Assembly: GCA_016763255.1 (NCBI GenBank)
Contig: JAESUA010000312.1
Coordinates: forward strand, 1 to 7,470
Source: Magnetovibrio sp.
GTDB lineage: Bacteria > Pseudomonadota > Alphaproteobacteria > Rhodospirillales > Magnetovibrionaceae
Direction: 5' to 3'
Length of the DNA stretch: 7,470 nucleotides
The notes under the pieces were generated by a model that made no database searches, was not told the DNA's origin, and worked only from the letters and a program-made list of their open reading frames with translations. Positions 1-6,037 of the stretch are shown one piece after another. The position numbers were made by a program, and so were the translations under genes. The number at the start of each line of letters is the position of its first letter. The first letter of the stretch is position 1.

Positions 1-49
1 AGATACGAGTACCTAAAACTCGCGCGTCTACCAATTCCGCCACGACCGC
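1..49 (-). tRNA. tRNA-Leu (anticodon UAG), partial, 3' part outside window
   Basis: On the minus strand the sequence begins GCGGTCG (acceptor 5' strand, 49-43), followed by the D arm with the invariant-type segment AATTGGTAGAC. The anticodon stem CGAGT/ACTCG then encloses the loop TTTAGGT (17-11). The anticodon is TAG at 15-13, which reads CUA/CUN leucine codons. The layout matches bacterial tRNA-Leu(UAG). The molecule is cut by the window edge just after the anticodon stem, where the long variable arm of leucine tRNAs would begin. The variable arm, T arm and 3' end therefore cannot be checked. It is transcribed divergently from lipB. Confidence 0.93.
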
Positions 50-96
50 ATATATTTGGTAGCGACAAGTCTCATACGAGAACATTGCCTGAGGGG

Positions 97-125
97 GGTA
101 TAGCGAATACTGTCAGCCCAATCAA
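97..125 (-). promoter_or_regulatory. candidate sigma70 promoter for the tRNA-Leu gene
   Basis: On the minus strand TTGATT (125-120) and TATACC (102-97) are separated by exactly 17 bases. Each matches the consensus -35 and -10 hexamer at four of six positions. The bases directly after the -10 are a C-run (CCCCTC), a GC-rich discriminator of the kind common at stringently controlled tRNA/rRNA promoters. Transcription would start near position 90, about 40 bases before the mature tRNA 5' end. This is a pattern match only. Confidence 0.35.
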
Positions 126-160
126 GCACTGAGACAACAAACTGTGATGGCACCCCAAAT

Positions 161-829
161 ATGGCAGAAATTAAGGATTTACCAGCCGTCGAATGGCGCA
201 TTTCCAACGCGTTGGTGGACTACGACGAGTCACATTTGTTCATGGAGCAGCGCGTCGCATCCATTCGCGAGGGATCTGAGCCCGAACAGGTGTGGCTTTT
301 GCAGCATCCGCCGCTGTACACCGCCGGCACCAGCGCCAGCACCGACGACCTACTGGATGCGGAGCGATTCCCGGTGTTTCAGGCCGGTCGTGGCGGCCAA
401 TACACCTATCACGGCCCCGGCCAGCGCGTCGCCTATGTGATGTTGGACCTCAAAAACCATGGCAGTGACGTGCGTGCCTATGTGCACGACCTGGAAGAAG
501 TGATGATCCGCACCATCGCCACGTTCGGCATCACCGGCGAGCGCCGCCAGGGCCGAGTCGGCATTTGGGTTGAGCACAACCAAGGCCAGGAAGATAAAAT
601 CGGTGCCATCGGCGTGCGCGTGCGCAAATGGGTCAGCTTCCACGGCTTGGCACTCAACGTCGAACCCGACCTCGATCATTTTAGCGGCATCGTGCCGTGC
701 GGCATCGCCGAACACGGTGTGACCTCATTGAAAGATTTGGCGGTGAAAGCTTCGATGCAAGACGTGGATCTCGCATTGCGCCAAACATTCGAAGCAGTCT
801 TCCAACGTCAAACCATTGATGTTGCTTAA
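161..829 (+). CDS. lipB: Octanoyl-[ACP]:protein N-octanoyltransferase LipB
   Basis: LipB moves the octanoyl group from octanoyl-ACP to a specific lysine of lipoyl-domain proteins in the cytoplasm; LipA then inserts sulfur to make lipoate. The 222-residue protein has the normal length and the family blocks in order: [12 protein letters not shown] (49-60), [12 protein letters not shown] (77-88), KIGAIGVR (146-153), FHGLALN (160-166) and PCGI (179-182). By family knowledge Cys180 is the acyl-accepting nucleophile and Lys146 its partner; both are present. The N-terminus ([11 protein letters not shown]) is typical of alphaproteobacterial LipB, which supports this ATG, although no good Shine-Dalgarno sequence precedes it. 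The gene stands alone on the plus strand, divergent from the tRNA-Leu gene. No lipA is present in the window. Confidence 0.97.
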   Translation: MAEIKDLPAVEWRISNALVDYDESHLFMEQRVASIREGSEPEQVWLLQHPPLYTAGTSASTDDLLDAERFPVFQAGRGGQYTYHGPGQRVAYVMLDLKNHGSDVRAYVHDLEEVMIRTIATFGITGERRQGRVGIWVEHNQGQEDKIGAIGVRVRKWVSFHGLALNVEPDLDHFSGIVPCGIAEHGVTSLKDLAVKASMQDVDLALRQTFEAVFQRQTIDVA

Positions 830-964
830 GCACTCGCCCGACACACATAGACGAATGGCCAAATTACGATTAAGATCCATACCACGATCAAGATGACCTT
901 TTGGGTTGCTGATGGAAGGGTTTTGGATGCACGTCATGTACAAACCTTTCCTGGAGGAAAGCGG

Positions 965-1512
965 ATGAGTCGAAGACTTCAACGCACGTTGGCACGCCTT
1001 TGCGGTGTCTTTGCGGTGTGGTTGTGCTTGTCCATCACCGGTGGCCAGGGTGCCCTGGCAGGCGCAAGCATTGCTCCCCTTCCGATTCCCCAAGGGCCCA
1101 TCGTCCTCTCCATCAGGGGTAAAATTCAAAACACCAACACCTATGGACAGGCGGATTTAGATATGGCGATGCTACAGTCATTGCCGACCACCCGCATCGT
1201 GACCAGCACGCCCTGGACGCAAGGCATCATCACCTTTGAAGGCGTCTCGATACAAACTCTGATGAAACCATCGCCGCAAAGGGCGATCAAGGTGAGTTCA
1301 CGGCGCTCAACGATTATACGGTGCGCATTGGTCTTGATGACGCCATTAAACACCGCGCCATTGTGGCTTATCTGTTCAACGGCCAGCCCATGAGCGTGCG
1401 CAACAAAGGCCCCTTATGGGTGATCTACCCCATGGACGACGATCCCATTTTACGCACCGTGGCTTATCATGATCGCATGATCTGGCAACTGCGTTCGATC
1501 GTTGTCGAATAG
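965..1512 (+). pseudogene. Exported molybdopterin-oxidoreductase-fold protein, broken by a -1 base frameshift
   Basis: The start is the ATG at 965, preceded by a strong GGAGG (953-957, 7-base spacing). The N-terminus is a Sec signal peptide: RR near the start, a hydrophobic core at residues 12-25, and a likely cleavage site after ALA (30-32). The mature part resembles the small Oxidored_molyb (SUOX/YedY-like) proteins, with VLSIRGKI, a TPWTQG block and FEGVSIQTLM. In this frame the sequence then turns to nonsense and stops at 1393. The continuation (TIAAKGDQGEFTALNDYTV, then GQPMSVRNKGPLWVIYP and WQLRSIVVE) is in another frame and ends at TAG 1512. The frames join perfectly if one A is added to the AAA at 1265-1267 (ATG AAA ACC ATC), giving 182 residues. 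The downstream kinase begins 16 bases later, so the two genes are probably one transcription unit. The position aligning with the molybdenum-ligating Cys of YedY appears to be Thr or Ser, so cofactor binding is doubtful. A sequencing error is a real alternative to genuine inactivation. Confidence 0.82.
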
Positions 1513-1528
1513 GGGCCCAGTACAAAAC

Positions 1529-2950
1529 ATGGGCCGCAAACTTTTCCTCATTTTCTCCTTGGCGCTAGCACTTTTTGCCGGCATCGCCGTCTTCACAATC
1601 ACAAGCTTCACCAGCCTCAACCACCATCACGACCTGGAGGTCAACCGCGCCCAATCCGACATTTGGGTCATGGCCCAGGTGGCCCTGGAACTGGAGCGCA
1701 CGCTGCACACCTTGCACATGTACGTGCAAGGCGACAGCGGCGTCACCTACCAGGCTGCAATCTTACGCTATGATATTTTGTGGAGTCGCCTTCCCGCCAT
1801 CATCAAGGCTAAGAACAGCCAGAATTTAAGGGAGTTTGAGAACGTCAACGACACCGTGCTCGAACTGCAAAATGCCTTGGTTGGTCTTGATCCCATCATC
1901 GAGACGATCAAACCCGGTGATCATGAAACGATGAGTTATATTCACAACAAACTGATCCCATTTTCATCACGCCTAAACCGCTTGGCATCATTGATGGTCT
2001 CGAACACCAACAGTGCCGAAGAAACTTACCTTTTAGGGGCTGAAAACCGCAACTCGACCCTAGAATATTCGGTGATTATGATCCTCGCCGGAGCCATATC
2101 GTTGGTCCTTTTGCTGGTGATCGAAAGCCTGCAAGTGCGAAAATTGCTGCGCCAAGCCCGCAATGCTGAGCAGCTTGCCGAAGACGCCAGTCAGGCAAAG
2201 TCCGCGTTTCTTGCCAACATGAGCCACGAGTTGCGCACCCCGCTCACCGGCATCATCGGTTTTTCCGGCATGATGGAGCAAGAGACCATGGGGCCCCTGC
2301 CCGGAAAATATAAAGAATATGCCCATGATATTGAAAAAAGCGGCAAGTACCTTCTGGATCTGATCAACGACATCCTTGATTTATCCAAGGCTGAAGCCAA
2401 CAAAATCGAATTGGATGCCGATGTTTACGAGGTCGAGAGCATCGTTGGTCAAGCCAATCGCCTTGTTGCCGGCTTGTTGGAAACCTATACCATCAAGATC
2501 GAGACCAACATTCCCGACACCTTGCCCGAATTCCGCATCGATCGTCGGCGCATCGTGCAGTGCATAGTCAACCTTTTGTCCAACGCCATTAAATTTTCCC
2601 CCAGCGCCACCACAGTGCACCTCAATGTCGCCCTAACGGCCAGCGGCGGTTTATCGATATCAGTTCAAGATCAGGGCACCGGCATGAGCGCACAAGACTT
2701 GAAAATCGCCATGCAGCCATTCGGCCAAGTCCGTCACGGCCCCGATGTGCAACACAAACCGGGCACCGGATTAGGATTGCCGTTGGTCAAGTTGATGATG
2801 GAATTGCACGGCGGTGATCTGGAAATGACCTCAAAACCCGGCATAGGCACCACCGCGCGTCTGTTGTTCCCGGCGGAAATCATCGTCAATCGCTACACCC
2901 GTGAAGGCGGAGACGGCAGCGCCAAGGCGTTCATTTTCACCGGTCGCTAG
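1529..2950 (+). CDS. Membrane sensor histidine kinase
   Basis: This is an inner-membrane two-component sensor of 473 residues from the ATG at 1529. A first membrane helix (about 5-28) is followed by a mostly helical periplasmic region of about 150 residues (29-179) with no recognised sensory fold. A second helix lies at about 180-198, with a short charged coiled linker (200-225). The cytoplasmic core is complete. The H box SHELRTPLTGIIGFS has phospho-acceptor His233, the N box is IVNLLSNAIKFSP (Asn348, Asn352), the G1 box is DQGTGMS (381-387), the F box is PFGQV, and the G2 box is GTGLGLPLVK (412-421). I see no PAS, clear HAMP or receiver domain, and no response regulator is encoded in the window. 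An in-frame TTG at 1502 would overlap the preceding gene by 11 bases. I prefer the ATG because an AGGGG (1511-1515) precedes it, although the 13-base spacing is long. The upstream exported protein may be its sensory partner. Confidence 0.95.
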   Translation: MGRKLFLIFSLALALFAGIAVFTITSFTSLNHHHDLEVNRAQSDIWVMAQVALELERTLHTLHMYVQGDSGVTYQAAILRYDILWSRLPAIIKAKNSQNLREFENVNDTVLELQNALVGLDPIIETIKPGDHETMSYIHNKLIPFSSRLNRLASLMVSNTNSAEETYLLGAENRNSTLEYSVIMILAGAISLVLLLVIESLQVRKLLRQARNAEQLAEDASQAKSAFLANMSHELRTPLTGIIGFSGMMEQETMGPLPGKYKEYAHDIEKSGKYLLDLINDILDLSKAEANKIELDADVYEVESIVGQANRLVAGLLETYTIKIETNIPDTLPEFRIDRRRIVQCIVNLLSNAIKFSPSATTVHLNVALTASGGLSISVQDQGTGMSAQDLKIAMQPFGQVRHGPDVQHKPGTGLGLPLVKLMMELHGGDLEMTSKPGIGTTARLLFPAEIIVNRYTREGGDGSAKAFIFTGR

Positions 2951-2968
2951 GGGCGGACTCTCAGGCTA

Positions 2969-3244
2969 TCAACGTTTGTGAAACCCCGGCTCGGCGGGGG
3001 TGTCGGTGATGATCTCTTCCATCCCATCGACACGCGCCGCGGGCGGGCCTTGACGGCAGGCGGCCAGCATCTTAGAGACGACATTTTTGGGACCGCTAAA
3101 CACCGCCTCGACGGCTCCGTCTGATCGATTTTTCACCCACCCCGACAACCCCAAGCCGGTCGCCGTCTGCTGCGTCCAGGCGCGGTACCACACGCCTTGT
3201 ACTTGGCCGGAAATGATCACGTGAATGGATAAGGGTTCGGTCAT
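2969..3244 (-). CDS. acyP: Acylphosphatase
   Basis: Acylphosphatases hydrolyse the carboxyl-phosphate bond of acyl phosphates such as acetyl phosphate, carbamoyl phosphate or 1,3-bisphosphoglycerate in the cytosol. The 91-residue protein has the usual length and both signature blocks: GQVQGVWYRAW (13-23) with catalytic Arg21, and GWVKNRSDG (35-43) with catalytic Asn39. GPPAARVD follows at 66-73. The start at 3244 gives the standard N-terminus; a longer in-frame opening to 3292 exists but would add unrelated residues. A weak GAGAG (3254-3250) overlaps the stop codon of the preceding gene, so translation is probably coupled. It is the last gene of the pcc operon and converges on the histidine kinase, with 18 bases between their stops. 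No clear hairpin plus U-tract terminator lies in that gap. Confidence 0.94.
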   Translation of the reverse strand: MTEPLSIHVIISGQVQGVWYRAWTQQTATGLGLSGWVKNRSDGAVEAVFSGPKNVVSKMLAACRQGPPAARVDGMEEIITDTPAEPGFHKR

Positions 3245-3252
3245 AATAGCTC

Positions 3253-3657
3253 TCAAGTGGTGCAGGGTGACAAGTGATGAAAGCCGCTCCACATGGGTTC
3301 ATCCCCTTTGAGGATCACCTCTTTGACCAACAACATGTCGATCGGGCGCGGACCTTCGTGAAGGAGTTCCAGCATCTGATGCACGTCGCCTGCTTCACCC
3401 GCCAACAAAAGGTCCATGGAATTATCTGGGGTCAATCGCGCCCAACCATCAAGGTGCAGCGATGTGGCCATTTCCACCAACCAGCGGATAAAGACGTCAG
3501 ATTGAACAAGGCCGCGCGCCCTCAGGCGCACGACCTTGTCGTGATGTTGGTACTGTATTTTAGGGCCTTGATGACGACGGACCCTTTCACGCGCAGGCCG
3601 AACTGGTATCGGTTTGCGGAAAGGTAGGACGTTGTCTTGGCTATGGTCGTCCGCCAT
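3253..3657 (-). CDS. Acylphosphatase-like protein lacking both catalytic residues
   Basis: The 134-residue protein has a basic, Arg/Pro-rich N-terminal stretch (about 1-40) and then a domain (41-123) that aligns without gaps to the neighbouring acylphosphatase. GLVQSDVFIRW (49-59) lies over GQVQGVWYRAW, GWARLTPDN (71-79) over GWVKNRSDG, and ML..L..GP (95-103) over ML....GP. About 16 of some 60 aligned positions are identical by eye. The catalytic Arg position is Ile57 (an Arg sits one place later, at 58) and the catalytic Asn position is Leu75. The fold is probably kept and the hydrolase activity lost. A good Shine-Dalgarno AGAAGGGAT (3669-3661) overlaps the pccA stop codon, and the next gene begins 8 bases downstream, so it is a translated operon member. 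I do not know a name for this family; its role is unknown. A regulatory or ligand-binding function is conceivable but unproven. Confidence 0.85.
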   Translation of the reverse strand: MADDHSQDNVLPFRKPIPVRPARERVRRHQGPKIQYQHHDKVVRLRARGLVQSDVFIRWLVEMATSLHLDGWARLTPDNSMDLLLAGEAGDVHQMLELLHEGPRPIDMLLVKEVILKGDEPMWSGFHHLSPCTT

Positions 3658-3667
3658 CTAATCCCTT

Positions 3668-5755
3668 CTATTCAAATGATAAAATCACCTGATCAACGGC
3701 TAGGCTGTCGCCTGCTTGAGTGGGTACGTCCTTAATTATACCGTCCTGGGCCGCACGAAGCACGTTTTCCATTTTCATCGCTTCGACAACCGCCAGCTCT
3801 TCTCCGGCTTTGACCTCTTGACCGGCTGTAACCGACAAAGACAGCAACAGCCCCGGCATTGGCGACATCAAAAGTTTTGAGGTGTCGGGCGGCAGTTTTT
3901 CCGGCATCATCTGATAGAGCTTAGCAGCGTTTTCAGACAACACCCGGATGTCCGCCTGGGAGCCCGCATGCAGCAAGCGATAGCCCACCGCCATGCGTTC
4001 GGCCTGGATGATCACCTCGCGTCCATTGACGCTACCGACAAACACCACTTCACCCAACGGCCACTCTGTGCGCACTTCCACGGTATCCTTGGTGAAGCCG
4101 CGCGCGTGGATGTTAACGTCAAAGCCGCCCTCCACGTGTACCACTTCGACCGGGATCGTTTTCTTGCCCATGAGCACGGTCCAGCTGGCCGATACCTGAC
4201 GTTCATGGCCACCATGTTGACCGCTGATGTGCGCCGCACGATCTTGATAAGCCAAGTGCATACCAGCCGCCACCGCGACCAAGATCGATGGATCGTCATG
4301 CACCACGTGGTCGAAACCAAAGCCGTCGGGGTATTCTTCGGCGATGAAGCCGGTGGACAGATTACCTGCGATAAAGCGCGGATGGTTCATCAAGGCCGAT
4401 AAGAATGGAATGTTATGCTGCACACCGCGGATGTAATAACCGTCCAGCGCATGGCTCATGGTCTTGATGGCTTCATCGCGGGTGGCCCCATAGGTGATCA
4501 ACTTGGCGATCATGGGATCGTAGTGCATCGAAATTTCGCCACCTTCGTAGACGCCGGTGTCGACACGCACGTTTTCGCCTGACGGCGCTTGATAGCGGGT
4601 CAGACGACCGATGGACGGCAAGAAATTACGGAACGGATCTTCGGCGTAAACCCGCGTTTCCATCGCCCAGCCTTTAAGCTTCACATCGTCTTGGGTGATC
4701 GGCAGTTTTTGGCCCGCAGCGACGCGGATCATCAATTCCACCAAATCCAAGCCGGTGATGTATTCGGTCACCGGATGTTCCACCTGCAGGCGGGTGTTCA
4801 TCTCCAGAAAGTAAAAATTCTTTTCCTGATCGACGATGAATTCAACCGTACCGGCGGAGACGTAATTCACCGCCTTGGCCAGCGCGACCGCTTCTTCGCC
4901 CATGGCCTTGCGGGTTTCTTCGTCGATGAACGGGCTCGGCGCTTCTTCGATGACCTTTTGATGACGGCGTTGGATCGAGCATTCGCGCTCACCCAAATAC
5001 ACCGTATTGCCGAAACTATCAGCGATCAGCTGGATTTCAATGTGGCGCGGATTGACGATGAATTTTTCGATGAACACACGATCATCGCCAAAGCTCGATT
5101 TGGCTTCGCGCACGGTGGAAACAAACGCCTCTTTCAAGTCGGCATCATTTTCACACACCCGCATACCCTTGCCGCCACCACCAGCGGAGGCTTTGAGCAT
5201 CACCGGATAGCCAACATCATTGGCAACTTTTTTGGCTTCTTTGTAATCTTCGAGCGCCTTGGTGTAGCCCGGCACCGTGGTTATACCGGCCTTGTCGGCC
5301 AGTTTTTTGGACTCGATTTTATCGCCCATGGCCTTGATGGCCAATTCGTTGGGACCGATAAAGGCCACGCCGGCGCGTTTCAGCTTGCGGCAAAACGCGG
5401 CATTCTCCGACAAAAAACCATAACCGGGGTGAACTGCCTCGGCTTTGGATTTTTTGATCACCTCAAGGATTTTGTCGACCCGCAAATAGCTTTCGGATGA
5501 TGCCGCGGGGCCGATGCAATAAGCCTCGTCGGCTTCCATCACATGCAGGGCGTCGCGGTCGGCCTCGGAATACACCGCCACGGTTTTGATGCCCATGGCC
5601 TTGGCCGTACGGATCACACGACAGGCAATCTCGCCACGGTTGGCGATGAGGATTTTCTTAAACATTTTGGCACGTTTTGGTGCCGCTTTTTTCGCCGGAG
5701 CCTTTTTAGCGGAAGGCTTCTTTACAGCTTTAGATACAGGTTTCTTGGGAGACAT
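3668..5755 (-). CDS. pccA: Propionyl-CoA carboxylase alpha subunit (biotin carboxylase + BCCP)
   Basis: PccA carboxylates its own biotin with ATP and bicarbonate and delivers it to PccB, making (S)-methylmalonyl-CoA from propionyl-CoA in the cytosol. The 695-residue protein contains the biotin-carboxylase N-domain (FKKILIANRGEIACRVIRT, 32-50), the ATP-grasp glycine loop GGGGKGMR (192-199) and GERECSIQRRHQK (255-267). The catalytic block EMNTRLQVEH (318-327) is intact. A central domain (about 480-620) fits the PCC-type BT linker that holds the beta subunit, and the biotinyl domain carries EAMKM with biotinylated Lys661. Family members normally begin at the residue equal to Met31 here. The extra 30 residues are almost only Lys, Ala, Pro, Ser and Val, with no acidic residue. 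This longer start is favoured because AGAAGGGA (5772-5765) precedes it, whereas nothing like a ribosome site precedes Met31. Methylcrotonyl-CoA carboxylase alpha is a less likely alternative, given the PccB-type partner. Confidence 0.95.
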   Translation of the reverse strand: MSPKKPVSKAVKKPSAKKAPAKKAAPKRAKMFKKILIANRGEIACRVIRTAKAMGIKTVAVYSEADRDALHVMEADEAYCIGPAASSESYLRVDKILEVIKKSKAEAVHPGYGFLSENAAFCRKLKRAGVAFIGPNELAIKAMGDKIESKKLADKAGITTVPGYTKALEDYKEAKKVANDVGYPVMLKASAGGGGKGMRVCENDADLKEAFVSTVREAKSSFGDDRVFIEKFIVNPRHIEIQLIADSFGNTVYLGERECSIQRRHQKVIEEAPSPFIDEETRKAMGEEAVALAKAVNYVSAGTVEFIVDQEKNFYFLEMNTRLQVEHPVTEYITGLDLVELMIRVAAGQKLPITQDDVKLKGWAMETRVYAEDPFRNFLPSIGRLTRYQAPSGENVRVDTGVYEGGEISMHYDPMIAKLITYGATRDEAIKTMSHALDGYYIRGVQHNIPFLSALMNHPRFIAGNLSTGFIAEEYPDGFGFDHVVHDDPSILVAVAAGMHLAYQDRAAHISGQHGGHERQVSASWTVLMGKKTIPVEVVHVEGGFDVNIHARGFTKDTVEVRTEWPLGEVVFVGSVNGREVIIQAERMAVGYRLLHAGSQADIRVLSENAAKLYQMMPEKLPPDTSKLLMSPMPGLLLSLSVTAGQEVKAGEELAVVEAMKMENVLRAAQDGIIKDVPTQAGDSLAVDQVILSFE

Positions 5756-5776
5756 GTGGGAAGGTCCCTTCTCAAC

Positions 5777-6004
5777 TTAAATCTTTTTGTCATTAAACAT
5801 CGACAGCACGTTTCTGGCCCGGATAACGATAAAATAACCACCAACCATAAGCACACCGATAAACCAAGGAACATCAGGACTGTAGGAGAAGTTCAAATAG
5901 ATCGCCAAATACACGACGAAAAAGAACGCTACAATCAGGGCACCCAAACGGCCCAATTCCTTCAGGGTCTCTTTTTGTTTTTTGTTTCGCTTATTGATCG
6001 TCAT
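5777..6004 (-). CDS. Small two-helix membrane protein in the pcc operon
   Basis: This 75-residue protein has no recognised domain. It starts with a very basic, soluble stretch (residues 1-19: seven Lys/Arg, few acidic residues). A hydrophobic helix follows at about 20-38, then a short turn with SYSPDVPW and a second helix at about 47-61. It ends in a basic tail (RAR..., then NDKKI). By the positive-inside rule both ends would be cytoplasmic, forming a helical hairpin in the inner membrane. It sits 33 bases after pccB and 21 bases before pccA on the same strand, so it is almost certainly co-transcribed with them. A weak GGGAA (6019-6015) precedes the ATG at a long spacing. A small gene between pccB and pccA is, to my recollection, common in alphaproteobacteria, which favours a real gene. 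Its function is unknown; membrane anchoring of the carboxylase is only speculation. Confidence 0.8.
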   Translation of the reverse strand: MTINKRNKKQKETLKELGRLGALIVAFFFVVYLAIYLNFSYSPDVPWFIGVLMVGGYFIVIRARNVLSMFNDKKI

Positions 6005-6037
6005 TGGATCGTATTTCCCAGGTCACAATGCAGCCAC

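Noticed and set aside
1..160. tRNA-Leu as an integration site with a nearby element
   Set aside because: No integrase, direct repeat or foreign-looking gene is visible beside it, and the tRNA 3' end, where attachment sites usually lie, is outside the window.
350..715. Minus-strand open frame inside lipB
   Set aside because: It is antisense to a complete, well-conserved lipB and shows no domain or ribosome site.
848..876. Possible promoter TAGACG, 17 bases, TAAGAT ahead of the exported protein gene
   Set aside because: Each hexamer matches only four of six consensus bases and no other element supports it; the region 830-964 otherwise shows nothing clear.
1261..1272. Programmed -1 ribosomal frameshifting as explanation for the broken gene
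   Set aside because: The site ATGAAACCATC does not fit the X XXY YYZ slippery pattern, and I see no obvious strong downstream hairpin; a base deletion or read error is simpler.
2981..3000. GC-rich inverted repeat CCCCG/CGGGG near the end of acyP
   Set aside because: It lies within the acyP coding region, the stem is only five pairs, and only three T follow on the minus strand, so it is not a convincing intrinsic terminator.
3274..3627. Plus-strand open frame of 117 codons opposite the acylphosphatase-like gene
   Set aside because: The minus-strand frame has a good ribosome site, operon spacing and recognisable homology; the plus-strand frame has none of these.
4589..5500. Long plus-strand open frame of 303 codons antisense to pccA
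   Set aside because: It is a shadow of the pccA coding strand: the protein is rich in His, Phe and Arg with no family resemblance, and pccA is unambiguous here.
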